From contig NZ_BMFW01000007.1 of assembly GCF_014639275.1 (NCBI RefSeq), forward strand, positions 62,001-126,000: a stretch of DNA of 64,000 nucleotides, given 5' to 3'. The translations under genes and the position numbers were made by a program. Origin of the DNA: Arthrobacter liuii (GTDB lineage: Bacteria; Actinomycetota; Actinomycetes; Actinomycetales; Micrococcaceae). The notes beneath the pieces were generated by a model. That model saw only the letters and a list, made by a program, of their open reading frames with translations. It was not told where the DNA came from and did no database searches. Of this stretch, positions 1 through 8,351 are shown one piece after another; position 1 is the first letter of the stretch; every line of letters begins with the position of its first letter.

Positions 1-1
1 C

Positions 2-298
2 GCCCAGGCGAGGGACGCCGTCGTGGACCTCCTTGCCCGGCTCAGCCACGGCGAAACGGTGACCGTCAGCAGCGTGGAGGAGATGCTCACCACGTCGCAG
101 GCGGCCGAACTCGCCGGCATCTCGCACACCTACCTGCGGAATATGACGGACCGCGGTGAAATCCCCGTGGAGTACCGGGGATCTCACCGCCGCATCCGCC
201 AGGCGGCCATCATGGCCTGGCTCGAAAACCAGAAACTCGTGGAACAAAAGCGTACGCACCACAGGAACGCCGGGGACAACGCCGGCACGGTGGAATAG
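2..298 (+). CDS. Helix-turn-helix (excisionase/MerR-like) DNA-binding protein, 5' end outside window
   Basis: The reading frame is open to the left edge, with sensible coding before the first possible start (GTG at 23), so this is probably the 3' part of a longer gene. The visible part carries an excisionase-type helix-turn-helix: TTSQAAELAGISHTYLRN, followed by a wing-like segment (GEIPVEYRGSHRRIRQ). Proteins of this layout are often antitoxins or small regulators, but no toxin partner is visible downstream. The stop codon overlaps the GTG start of the next gene by one base, so the two are probably co-translated. The fold call is good; the biological role is unknown. Confidence 0.65.
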   Translation, partial: AQARDAVVDLLARLSHGETVTVSSVEEMLTTSQAAELAGISHTYLRNMTDRGEIPVEYRGSHRRIRQAAIMAWLENQKLVEQKRTHHRNAGDNAGTVE

Positions 299-1128
299 TG
301 CGGGCCCTCCTGGCCCGGCCGCAGGGCGGAAAAGGTCCCCGACTCCTTTCAGCGGACGTGGAAGCCCACGGCCTCACGGGCAGGATCCTTTGGGCTGACG
401 GGACACCTGCTCCGGGACTGGAAAGCGCCGGGATTCCAGCCCCAACTGCCTATATCCTCATCCACGGCATCGGGGTTTCCCACCGCTACCTTCGGCGCCT
501 GCACGGCGAACTCGCAAGCGATGCCCCCACCTATTCGCTGGACCTGCCGGGTTTCGCGGGAACACCAAAACCCGGGCGGCCGCTGTCCGTGGAGGACTAC
601 GGTGCTTTCATTGCCCAGGCCCTGAAGGCGAGTGGCATCACCTCCTACATCCTGGTGGGACATTCGATGGGCGTGCAGTTCGCCATCGAGGCGGCGCTCT
701 ACGCACCGGGGCAGGCCCAACGGCTGGTGCTGATGGGGCCGGTGGTGGACTCCCGGCACCGGAGCGTCCCGCGGCAGGGCATGGCGCTGTTCCTGGATGC
801 ACTCCTGAGGGAGAGTGCCGGATCAAACTGGATAGTGTTCACGGACTACTTCCGCTGTGGGCCACGCTGGTACTCCACCGAACTCCCCGTCATGATGGCC
901 TACCCCACCGAGCAGCGGCTGGCCGGGATCACTGTGCCCGTCCTGGTGCTGCGCGGCAACCATGACCAGGTGGCTGGCGCCGACTGGTCGCTCCGGCTCG
1001 CGCAGGCGGTGCCGCAGGGAAGTTTCGCGGAAATTCCGCGGGCGGGACACGTCGTGCAGCACCTGCGCCCGCAGCCGGTGGCGGACGCCATCAGATCCTG
1101 GGCCGTGCCGCCCAGCGCCGCATCTTGA
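298..1128 (+). CDS. Alpha/beta-fold hydrolase
   Basis: A 276-residue single-domain alpha/beta hydrolase. The nucleophile elbow is GHSMG, after a beta strand ILV. An HG oxyanion motif lies in LIHGIGVSHRY. The likely acid is Asp in RGNHDQ and the catalytic His is in RAGHVVQH near the C-terminus, in the usual order. The protein has no signal peptide and is cytoplasmic. The substrate cannot be told; esterases, lactonases and C-C bond hydrolases all share this pattern. The start is GTG, overlapping the stop of the preceding gene by one base. The last 38 bases overlap the convergent PucR-type gene, so antisense effects are possible. Confidence 0.8.
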   Translation: MRALLARPQGGKGPRLLSADVEAHGLTGRILWADGTPAPGLESAGIPAPTAYILIHGIGVSHRYLRRLHGELASDAPTYSLDLPGFAGTPKPGRPLSVEDYGAFIAQALKASGITSYILVGHSMGVQFAIEAALYAPGQAQRLVLMGPVVDSRHRSVPRQGMALFLDALLRESAGSNWIVFTDYFRCGPRWYSTELPVMMAYPTEQRLAGITVPVLVLRGNHDQVAGADWSLRLAQAVPQGSFAEIPRAGHVVQHLRPQPVADAIRSWAVPPSAAS

Positions 1129-2311
1129 GGGCTGCATGCAGTTCCAGCCGGGCCAGCCCCTTGAGCGGGTCCACCCCCAGCAACTGCCGGATACGCCCCA
1201 GCCTGTTGTAGATGCTGCTGCGGTGCAGGTGGAGCTTAGTGGCCACGTCCTGGACCGAACCGTCATTGTCATAGAGCAGTTCCAGGACGGGGATGAGTTC
1301 GCCGTTGCGGTCGTGGTCCTCAAGCATCCGGAAGTACACAGAACCGGAGTCCGCCCAGGCCCCAACCCCTCCCCCGGCCGACGCGAGGAGCTGGTACACG
1401 CCGGCAGCCCTGCAGTCCACCAGCTCGCCGAGCTGCGGGTCCACGGCGGCAGCCTGGGCTGCCACCTTTGACTGCCGGTAGGCCTCAGTGAGCTGGCGGG
1501 TCTTTGCGAAACCCTCGCTGATGCCAAGGATGATCCGGTGGACCGGCCGGCCGGATCGCTTGGCCAACTCCAGCTGGTAGTGCACCAGGACCTGGGCATG
1601 GTTGGCCCGGCCCGTCGATTCGCGGAACAGCACCACCGAATGGGTTTCCGTACCTGCACTGAACAGGGCGGCGTCCACCCCTACCGTGGCCTGGAGGGCG
1701 GTGGAACGGTGGATCAGGGTGGACGCAATGGGGTCCGGCCCGCTGGCCCAGCCGTCCGCGTCCAGTACCGTGACCATCTGCCACGGTCCCCGGCCCTGGA
1801 CTTCCTTCCACCCGGCGACGGCCGCCACCGCATTTGGTTCACCGGCACAGGCCGCCAGGAACTCGCGCTCCCGGCCCCGCCGGAATTCGGATTCGGCCGT
1901 GTTCGAGTCGAGCAGGAGGCCGGACAGCAGCTCAAGTTCGTGGTTGACGCCCGGCAGCTGGGTGAGGATCGCCGTCGGGCTTTCCTCCGCCGAGTCCTGC
2001 TGCACCCAGAGGTACCCCACGCGGAAACCCCTCACCATCAGGGGGACGCAGACGCGGCCCAGCATGCCCAGGTCCGCGTTGGCCGGAACCACAACGGGCC
2101 GCACGGCGGTGGCGATCCCATGGGAGAGCTGCCAGGCGCTCACGTCCGCCGGGACCTTCTTGCTCAGCAGGAAATTCACCCGCACCCGGTCAGCGTGGGA
2201 CTGGTTGGAGCTGTAAGCGAGCAGCAGGCCGTCCAGGTCCTCGAGGGACAGGCCGCGGCCCAGCTTCTGCGCCACCTGTTCGACGAGCTGTTCCACTCCC
2301 TGCTGCTGCAT
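1091..2311 (-). CDS. PucR/CdaR-family transcriptional regulator, probable regulator of ald
   Basis: A 406-residue protein ending in the PucR-type C-terminal helix-turn-helix: DVATKLHLHRSSIYNRLGRI then LGVDPLKGLARLELHAAL. The middle (about residues 180-310) looks like the degenerate GGDEF-like domain of the CdaR/PucR family. The N-terminal part probably senses a ligand. The gene is divergent from ald. In Bacillus the PucR-family protein AdeR activates ald, so control of alanine catabolism is a reasonable inference. Two dyad sequences lie in the 234-base gap between the genes. Its 3' end overlaps the convergent hydrolase gene by 38 bases. Confidence 0.8.
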   Translation of the reverse strand: MQQQGVEQLVEQVAQKLGRGLSLEDLDGLLLAYSSNQSHADRVRVNFLLSKKVPADVSAWQLSHGIATAVRPVVVPANADLGMLGRVCVPLMVRGFRVGYLWVQQDSAEESPTAILTQLPGVNHELELLSGLLLDSNTAESEFRRGREREFLAACAGEPNAVAAVAGWKEVQGRGPWQMVTVLDADGWASGPDPIASTLIHRSTALQATVGVDAALFSAGTETHSVVLFRESTGRANHAQVLVHYQLELAKRSGRPVHRIILGISEGFAKTRQLTEAYRQSKVAAQAAAVDPQLGELVDCRAAGVYQLLASAGGGVGAWADSGSVYFRMLEDHDRNGELIPVLELLYDNDGSVQDVATKLHLHRSSIYNRLGRIRQLLGVDPLKGLARLELHAALKMRRWAARPRI

Positions 2312-2359
2312 GGGCCAACATTACTTCCCCGGAAGCCTTGCCGACGAACGGACACGAGG

Positions 2360-2395
2360 CGACACCTGCCGCTTCAGGACTCGACAGGTGTCGAG
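2360..2395. promoter_or_regulatory. Nested inverted repeats upstream of ald (putative operator)
   Basis: CGACACCTG at 2360-2368 is the exact reverse complement of CAGGTGTCG at 2385-2393. The right half also sits in a tighter dyad, CTCGACAGGTGTCGAG (2380-2395; 7-base arms, GG centre). A further GACAC box is at 2351-2355. The position between the divergent PucR-type gene and ald fits a regulator-binding array. Confidence 0.5.
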
Positions 2396-2405
2396 CATAA
2401 GACGG

Positions 2406-2433
2406 CAAGAACCGCGGAATGACGCGGTTCTTG
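2406..2433. promoter_or_regulatory. 28-bp perfect inverted repeat upstream of ald
   Basis: Arms CAAGAACCGCG (2406-2416) and CGCGGTTCTTG (2423-2433) are exact reverse complements around the 6-base spacer GAATGA. No T-run follows on either strand, so an operator is more likely than a terminator. It lies 113-140 bases before the ald start. Confidence 0.5.
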
Positions 2434-2545
2434 AGACCGCCGCCGGTCCACAGCGTGTCACCTGGCTCACAGCGGGATTTATCGTTGAAACACGAAATCC
2501 CTTCCGCTTTTCCGGCCTACCGGCCCCGCAAACCTGGAGCAGACG

Positions 2546-3664
2546 ATGATCATCGGTGTCCCCAAAGAAATCAAGAACAACGAATTCCGCGTGGCCATCA
2601 CAGCCGCCGGCGTCCACGAGTTCCGCACGCACGGACATATCGTCCTGGTGGAGCGCGGGGCCGGGCTGGGCTCAGGTATTACCGACGAGGAATACTCGAT
2701 CGCCGGCGCCGAGATCGTCAACGAAGCGGATGACGTCTGGGCCCGGGCCGACATGGTGATGAAGGTCAAGGAGCCCATCAAGTCCGAGTACCACCGCTTC
2801 CGCAAGGGCCTCATCCTCTTCACCTACCTCCACCTGGCCGCGGAGCCGGAACTGACCAGGGAACTCATCAACTCCGGCGTCACCGCCATCGCCTACGAAA
2901 CCGTGCAGGAAGGCCGCTCGCTGCCGCTGCTGGCTCCCATGTCCGAAGTTGCAGGCCGCCTGTCCGTGCAGGTGGGTGCCACTTCCCTGATGGCTCCGGC
3001 CGGGGGCAAGGGTGTCCTCCTGGGCGGCGTGCCCGGCGTGCGCCCGGCCAAGGTAGTTGTCCTGGGCGCCGGGGTTGCCGGCACCAACGCCGCAGCCATG
3101 GCCCTGGGCCTGGGCGCCGACGTCACCATCCTGGACATCAACATCAACCGCCTGCGCGAACTGGACGCCCAGTACCAGGGCCGGCTGAAGACGGTTGCCT
3201 CCAACAAGTACGAGATCGAAAAGTCAGTGGTGGACGCCGACCTGGTGATCGGTTCAGTCCTGATCCCGGGCGCCAAGGCTCCCAAGCTGGTCACCAACGA
3301 CCTCGTGGCCCGGATGAAGCCCGGCTCGGTCCTGGTGGACATCGCCGTGGACCAGGGCGGCTGCTTCGAGGACACCCACCCCACCACGCACCAGGAACCC
3401 ACGTACAAGGTGCACAACACCATCTTCTACTGCGTGGCCAACATGCCCGGCGCCGTGCCCAACACCTCCACGTACGCGCTGACCAACGTCACCCTGCGCT
3501 ACGCCGTCTCCCTGGCGAACCTCGGTGTCAAGGCCGCCTTCGACCGCGACCCCGCCCTCGCCGCAGGCCTCAACATCGCCGCCGGCCACGTGGCACACCA
3601 CTCCGTGTCCGAGGCCCACGACCTGCCCCTCGTCAAGGATTGGCACGAGCTGGTTTCCGCCTGA
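2546..3664 (+). CDS. ald: Alanine dehydrogenase
   Basis: Converts L-alanine and NAD+ to pyruvate, ammonium and NADH, in the cytoplasm. The 372-residue length is normal for the family. The N-terminus [16 protein letters not shown] is diagnostic. Family catalytic residues fall at expected positions: Arg15, Lys75 (VKEP) and His96 (TYLHLAAE). The NAD-binding Rossmann motif is [13 protein letters not shown] near residue 170, and [11 protein letters not shown] carries the conserved Asp. A GGAG ribosome-binding site precedes the ATG. The gene is divergent from a PucR-family regulator and is followed by a strong bidirectional terminator. Confidence 0.97.
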   Translation: MIIGVPKEIKNNEFRVAITAAGVHEFRTHGHIVLVERGAGLGSGITDEEYSIAGAEIVNEADDVWARADMVMKVKEPIKSEYHRFRKGLILFTYLHLAAEPELTRELINSGVTAIAYETVQEGRSLPLLAPMSEVAGRLSVQVGATSLMAPAGGKGVLLGGVPGVRPAKVVVLGAGVAGTNAAAMALGLGADVTILDININRLRELDAQYQGRLKTVASNKYEIEKSVVDADLVIGSVLIPGAKAPKLVTNDLVARMKPGSVLVDIAVDQGGCFEDTHPTTHQEPTYKVHNTIFYCVANMPGAVPNTSTYALTNVTLRYAVSLANLGVKAAFDRDPALAAGLNIAAGHVAHHSVSEAHDLPLVKDWHELVSA

Positions 3665-3678
3665 TGCATCAATGAATG

Positions 3679-3728
3679 ACGACGGCGCGTCCCCGGCTTC
3701 CGAGCGAAAGCCGGGGACGCGCCGTCGT
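3679..3728. terminator. Bidirectional terminator between ald and the subtilase gene
   Basis: Perfect 21-base inverted repeat (3679-3699 with 3708-3728) around an 8-base loop, placed between two convergent stop codons (3664 and 3746). It lacks a long T-run but is a very stable GC hairpin. Confidence 0.8.
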
Positions 3729-3745
3729 ACTTTGGGGAAGGTGCG

Positions 3746-5266
3746 TCAGCCCCCGATCGCGCGGAGGGCATTCAGTGCGCCGTGGCCACTGAAGCTGTTG
3801 TAGCCAGCGCCACCCTTGCAGACCTGCGGGGCTCCATTGTCCAGCGCCGGGAAGAAGCTGTAGATGCCCGTGTCCGGCGGGCAGGCCACCGGGTCCGCCG
3901 TGCCGGTGATCCGTGCGGCGACGGCTCCGGGACTGCTTACGCCACTGCTGACCACCAGCGCCGCAACACCGGCCACATGGGGTGCGGCCATCGAAGTTCC
4001 CTGGAGGTAGCAGTAGGTGGCACCACTGGGGTCAACAACCTTCCGGAGACAATGGCTTATCAGGGCTGCCGGATAGGTGGACAGCACCCGCCCGTTCGGC
4101 GCAGCAGCCGTCACCTGCAGCACGGAGTCACCGCCTGGTGCCATGACATCGGCAGTGCCCGAACCATAGTTTGAGAAGAACGATTTAAAGCCCTTGTTGC
4201 CGCTGGCTGTCACGCCGATCACCCCGGGCACCTCGGTGGGAACCACGGCACAGGCGTTGGTGATGTCCCGAACAGCGGGGGTGGTGTCATCGGGGCTGGT
4301 TGCATCCTGGGTGGGATGGGCCAGGTCATCCGCTTGGTTATCCTGCGCCGCAACCACCGTGGTGCCGTTCTGCTGGGCGAACCGGATCGCCCGGCGCTCT
4401 GCCTCCCAGATGCTGCGCTGCACGGGGTCGTTCTTGCAGTTGAACAGCCAGGGATCGGCGAAGTAGCTGTTGTTCGTTACCTGGATGCCCTGGGAACCGG
4501 CCCACATGAAGGCGCAGACCACCGCCTCAGGGTAGAACAGGCCGTCGGCGTTGCCGGCCTTGATCCCGGCGATTTTGACGTTCGGCGCAACACCCACCAT
4601 GCCGATGCCGTTCTTGGCGGCGGCGATAGTGCCTGCCGTGTGCGTACCGTGCCCGTTGTCATCCATCCATGCGGCCGGGCTCTGGTCCGGGGCCCCTCCT
4701 ACGCAGGAGACACTCTTGGCGAAGTCGACATTCGGCGCCAGGTCGGGGTGCGTGTAGTCCAGGCCAGTGTCAATATCCCCCACCACTACGGACGGGCTGC
4801 CGCCATTGACTGCCCGCGCGGCCGGGGCCTGGATCTGATCCATGTCCCACTGCAGCGCGCCCAGTGTGTCGTTGCCGGGTGCCGGCGCGCCAGGCGCCAC
4901 GGGCGCAACCGCCGGGCCGGCAGTGGCGTCCTCCTTGGCTGCCACCCCGAAGCTGGCCGTGGAGGCGGCTCCCTGGACCGATGCATCCGCGGATTGAAGT
5001 GCCGCGCCAAACCCGGCGTGGTCCGACGACACCACGGCGACGCCGATCTGTGGATAGGACTGCACCACCGTGCCGCCCGCGTTCCGCACGGCGGCCAGGG
5101 AGGCGCCCGAAACTGAGTTTCCCTTGTACAGGACAAGATAGGTCTGCGCTGTCCCGGTTCCGGCTGCCGGCCCGGACGGCACCAATGCCTGGGCGGGAGC
5201 CGCAAAGAGGCTTGCGGCGAGCGCCGCCACACCTATCGGCGCCGCGATCCTGAAGAACTTCTGCAT
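3746..5266 (-). CDS. Secreted S8 family serine protease (subtilase)
   Basis: A 506-residue exported peptidase. The ATG at 5266 is chosen because it follows GGAG at normal spacing and opens a signal peptide (MQKFFRIAAP, hydrophobic core, cleavage near APAQA); the frame stays open upstream to 5374 but that part does not look coding. Residues about 40-112 resemble an I9-type inhibitory propeptide. The catalytic triad is Asp166 (GDIDTG), His206 (NGHGTHTAG) and Ser425 (GTSMAAPHVAG). The oxyanion Asn lies in an unusual AAQDN in place of AAGN. It probably digests extracellular protein. A CRP-like site lies about 145 bases upstream. Confidence 0.92.
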   Translation of the reverse strand: MQKFFRIAAPIGVAALAASLFAAPAQALVPSGPAAGTGTAQTYLVLYKGNSVSGASLAAVRNAGGTVVQSYPQIGVAVVSSDHAGFGAALQSADASVQGAASTASFGVAAKEDATAGPAVAPVAPGAPAPGNDTLGALQWDMDQIQAPAARAVNGGSPSVVVGDIDTGLDYTHPDLAPNVDFAKSVSCVGGAPDQSPAAWMDDNGHGTHTAGTIAAAKNGIGMVGVAPNVKIAGIKAGNADGLFYPEAVVCAFMWAGSQGIQVTNNSYFADPWLFNCKNDPVQRSIWEAERRAIRFAQQNGTTVVAAQDNQADDLAHPTQDATSPDDTTPAVRDITNACAVVPTEVPGVIGVTASGNKGFKSFFSNYGSGTADVMAPGGDSVLQVTAAAPNGRVLSTYPAALISHCLRKVVDPSGATYCYLQGTSMAAPHVAGVAALVVSSGVSSPGAVAARITGTADPVACPPDTGIYSFFPALDNGAPQVCKGGAGYNSFSGHGALNALRAIGG

Positions 5267-5410
5267 GCTGCTGCTCCATTTCTGCCGGAACCGGGCGGCA
5301 CGCAATAGCAGGCTCCCCAGCACTGGCCACTGTTTCCGATCCAAGGACTGCTTGCCCCAGACCTGCGGCTGCAACAGCCCAAAGCTGGACGCGCCGCTGA
5401 ACAGACCTTA

Positions 5411-5424
5411 GTGATATCGATCAC
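5411..5424. promoter_or_regulatory. Putative CRP/GlxR-type binding site
   Basis: GTGATATCGATCAC has GTGA and TCAC half-sites 6 bases apart, matching the core of the TGTGA-N6-TCACA motif of the CRP/GlxR family. It overlaps the stop codon of the oxidoreductase gene and lies upstream of the subtilase gene, where a promoter is expected. Confidence 0.35.
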
Positions 5425-6488
5425 GTTTGGGCAAGGGTGCGTGCGTCCTCAATGATCTTGAGGACGTCGACGGCGTCTTCCGGATTCACTGGAAGGGGCA
5501 GGGCTGAGGCGGTGCCGCCGTCGCGGATCTTTGCCGCCAGGATGCGGTAGAACTCCGGGTAGTTCCCCCGTTCGGTTGGAAGTTTGTCCAGGTGGCCGTC
5601 GCGGCCCAGCAGACCCGCCCATTCCGGTGCTTCCACACCGTAGTCCCTGTCCAAGGGGCTGCCGCCGGCCACGATGTAGGGCTCCTGCGGGTCCACCCCG
5701 TTCTTGGTGTAACCGCCGATCGAGCCCAGCACCCGGAAACGGGGCCCCTGCTGGGCGCACAACATGTTCATTGCCAGGTGGCTGGTCACTCCGGACTGGT
5801 GCCGCAGGGCCAGGAAGACGTCGTCATCCGCACGCTCGTCGGAACGGCGTGCCTTCAGTTCCGCGTGGAGCACCGTGGCTGGGCCAAACAACTGCAGCGC
5901 CTGGTCAACCAGGTGGCTGCCAAGATCGAACAGGGCACCTCCCCCGTCCGCTGCCGTGGCCCGGGCCTTCCAGGCTTTGCCGATTGCCGGGGACCAGCGC
6001 TCGAAGCGCGACTCGAACCTGGTGACCCGGCCCAGGGCCTGGGCGGCCAGCAGCTTCCGCAGGGTTAGGAAGTCCCCGTCCCACCGCCGGTTCTGGAACA
6101 CCGTGAGCACCCTGCCCAGCTGCCGTGCCAGCGCAACCAGTTCCTGCCCCTGGGCGCTGGTGACAGCGAACGGCTTGTCCACCACCACGTCCAGGCCCGC
6201 CTCCAACGCCGCCTTGGCCAAGGGGTAGTGGGCCATTGGCGGCGTTGCCAGGACCACAAGGTCAAGGTCAGCTGACCGCTCAAGGACCGCGGCGCCGTCG
6301 CGTACCACCTCCGCCCGCGGAAGCCGGGATGAGGCAGCCCCCTGCCGCCCGGCGTCGGACGTTGCGATGACGTCCAGCGAGTAGCTGCTGTTGGCAGCCA
6401 GCAGCGGTGCGTGGAAGACGCTGCCGGCCAGTCCATAGCCGACGACGGCAGTGCGGATGGCGCGGGGCTCGCCTTCGGTTCCGGTCAT
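5421..6488 (-). CDS. Gfo/Idh/MocA family NAD(P)-dependent oxidoreductase
   Basis: A 355-residue protein with an N-terminal Rossmann fold (TAVVGYGLAGSVFHAPLL) and the family EKP-like motif seen here as VDKPFAVT, where the Lys is usually catalytic. The C-terminal half is the alpha/beta dimerisation domain with GGGALFDLGSHLVDQ. Family members oxidise or reduce sugars, inositols and related polyols; the substrate is unknown. The protein is cytoplasmic. No sugar transporter is adjacent, and the next gene downstream is a secreted protease in the same direction. The start at 6488 is the first ATG with a good N-terminal fold. Confidence 0.88.
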   Translation of the reverse strand: MTGTEGEPRAIRTAVVGYGLAGSVFHAPLLAANSSYSLDVIATSDAGRQGAASSRLPRAEVVRDGAAVLERSADLDLVVLATPPMAHYPLAKAALEAGLDVVVDKPFAVTSAQGQELVALARQLGRVLTVFQNRRWDGDFLTLRKLLAAQALGRVTRFESRFERWSPAIGKAWKARATAADGGGALFDLGSHLVDQALQLFGPATVLHAELKARRSDERADDDVFLALRHQSGVTSHLAMNMLCAQQGPRFRVLGSIGGYTKNGVDPQEPYIVAGGSPLDRDYGVEAPEWAGLLGRDGHLDKLPTERGNYPEFYRILAAKIRDGGTASALPLPVNPEDAVDVLKIIEDARTLAQT

Positions 6489-6529
6489 GGAAGCAACGCT
6501 ACCCCCGGTGCCGCGGGCACAAACAAGAA

Positions 6530-6562
6530 GCCGGCACCCCTGGTCTGCCCAGGGATGCCGGC
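6530..6562 (-). terminator. Hairpin terminator of the oligopeptide ABC operon
   Basis: 14-base arms (6530-6543 and 6549-6562), one mismatch, 5-base loop. It lies 37 bases past the stop of the last gene of the leftward ABC operon and before the start of the next gene. Confidence 0.6.
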
Positions 6563-6598
6563 GTCTACGCTAGGCGGCTGAGGCCGCCCGAGTGGTGC

Positions 6599-8299
6599 TT
6601 ACTTCTTAACCCAGCCGATGGTGGTCCAGTCCGGAACCTGCGAGGTGCTGCGGAACAGCGACGGGCCGTAGTTGGCCAGCCCCGTCCGGACGAAGGAGAT
6701 CTGCGGGCCGTTGAAGACCACGCCCATGGAGTAGTACTTGGCCATGTGCTCCTTCTCCACGTCCATGGCTGCCTTGTTGCGGGCGGCGTTGTCCTCGATG
6801 GACGTAAGATCAGCGATTTTCTTGTCCAGCTCGGCGTCGCCCAGCTTGTTCTGGTTGGTCTTGGAGTCGTAGTACTGCTTAACGGCTTCCGTGGCATCCG
6901 CGCCAACGGTGTAGCCGGAGATGCTCAGGTCGAATTCACGGCTGCCCACGACCTTGCCGAAGTCGGCGGAGGCACGCTGGTCGATGCCGACATCCATGCC
7001 GCCGGCCTGGAGCTGCTTCTGGAGGGTCTGGGCCACGGCCACGGTTGTGGGATCGTCACCGAAGTTGCTGATCTTGAACGTTGCAGGCTTGCCGTCCTTC
7101 TCCATGATGCCGTTGGCGTTGGCCTTGTAGCCGGCATCGGTGAGGATCTTCTTGGCGGCGTCTGCGCCGGTTTCCTTGACCGGGTAGTTGTCCTGGTAGT
7201 AGTCCGAGAACGGCAGCAGCATCATGGAGCCGGAGCTGGGCTCTTCCCAGTTCAGCCCGTTGAAGCGGACCTTACGGATTGCTTCGCGGTCTACGGCGGC
7301 GAAGATGGCCTTGCGGACGTTGACGTCGGTGATGCGCTGGGCGTTAAGATTCAGGCCACCGGCAAAGAGGCGCTGGCCGCGGCGGATTTCTGAATCTTTG
7401 GTGCCGTCCAACTGCTTGTACAGCGAAATGGTGTTGGCGTTCATCGCATCAATCTCGCCGTTCTTGAACGCGGCGATCTGCGCACTGGTTTCCAGCTGGC
7501 GGAAGACCACGTTCTGTAGGACGGGCTTCTGGCCCCACCACTTGTCGTTCGGCACCAGGCTTACCGTCTTGGCAGCCGCGTCATACTGGTCAATCTTGAA
7601 GGGACCAGCCATCCACTCCGGGTGCAGGTTCCCGTTGAAGCCCTCGTTGAAGATCTGCGGAGAGTTGACGGCGGGGTGTATCAAACCGGTAAACAGGGAA
7701 TCCAGCGGATAGACCGGCTGCCTGGTCTTGACAATGACTTCCTTGTCACTGCTGCCGGCCTCGACGGATTCAATGAACCCATAGTTGCCGGAGCTGACAA
7801 TGTCGTACCCGGCATCCGGGCTCTTGAGGATGTTCCAGGTGTTCTTGAAGGCCTTGACATCGATGGGAGTGCCGTCGTTATACGTGGCCTTGGGGTTGAC
7901 CTCAATAGTGATGGTTTGCTTGCCATCCTTTACTTCGTTTTTTACAGACTCGCAAAAGTCCTTATTAGGGGTGACCTTTCCGTCGAAGGCAATGTCCCAG
8001 CATCCCCAGGTGCCTGCTTGGTCGATAGGACGGTGGAGCGCAGTGTTGTCCGCGCTGTTGCCGTTGTTGGAGAACCCGTTGAAGTCCGGCCCGATGTTGC
8101 CCAGTGGAAGGGTGACCTTGCCGCCTTGCTGGAGGTCGGCGGCCGGCTTCTCATTGATGCTGATCAGCTTGGAGAGGTCGCCTCCGGATGCTTCCGCCTT
8201 GGCTGTTTGGGGGCCGCTGGCACCGCCACCGCCGCAGGCTGTCAGCGCCAAGGCCGCGGCAATGGCCGCAACTCCGCCGATCCTGTTCAGTTTCCTCAT
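6599..8299 (-). CDS. ABC transporter family 5 substrate-binding lipoprotein (oligopeptide type)
   Basis: A 566-residue extracytoplasmic solute receptor. The ATG at 8299 opens a lipoprotein signal (MRKLNRIGG, hydrophobic core, lipobox ALTAC), so the protein is anchored to the outer face of the membrane by its acylated Cys. The rest is SBP_bac_5: phrases such as YNDGTPIDVKAFKNTWN and NVRKAIFAAVDREAI are typical of DppA/OppA proteins. It is the last gene of the operon, 52 bases after the ATPase gene, giving the usual separate translation of an abundant receptor. It probably binds peptides; nickel, opines or other amide ligands cannot be excluded. Confidence 0.92.
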   Translation of the reverse strand: MRKLNRIGGVAAIAAALALTACGGGGASGPQTAKAEASGGDLSKLISINEKPAADLQQGGKVTLPLGNIGPDFNGFSNNGNSADNTALHRPIDQAGTWGCWDIAFDGKVTPNKDFCESVKNEVKDGKQTITIEVNPKATYNDGTPIDVKAFKNTWNILKSPDAGYDIVSSGNYGFIESVEAGSSDKEVIVKTRQPVYPLDSLFTGLIHPAVNSPQIFNEGFNGNLHPEWMAGPFKIDQYDAAAKTVSLVPNDKWWGQKPVLQNVVFRQLETSAQIAAFKNGEIDAMNANTISLYKQLDGTKDSEIRRGQRLFAGGLNLNAQRITDVNVRKAIFAAVDREAIRKVRFNGLNWEEPSSGSMMLLPFSDYYQDNYPVKETGADAAKKILTDAGYKANANGIMEKDGKPATFKISNFGDDPTTVAVAQTLQKQLQAGGMDVGIDQRASADFGKVVGSREFDLSISGYTVGADATEAVKQYYDSKTNQNKLGDAELDKKIADLTSIEDNAARNKAAMDVEKEHMAKYYSMGVVFNGPQISFVRTGLANYGPSLFRSTSQVPDWTTIGWVKK

Positions 8300-8351
8300 G
8301 GTTTTCCCTTCGATTGGTGCGAGTGGTGGTGCTTTGGGGTTCGAAAAAATC

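Noticed and set aside
1..298. Toxin-antitoxin module at the left edge
   Set aside because: The helix-turn-helix fits an antitoxin-like protein, but the downstream overlapping gene is an alpha/beta hydrolase, not a recognised toxin. The upstream partner, if any, is outside the window.
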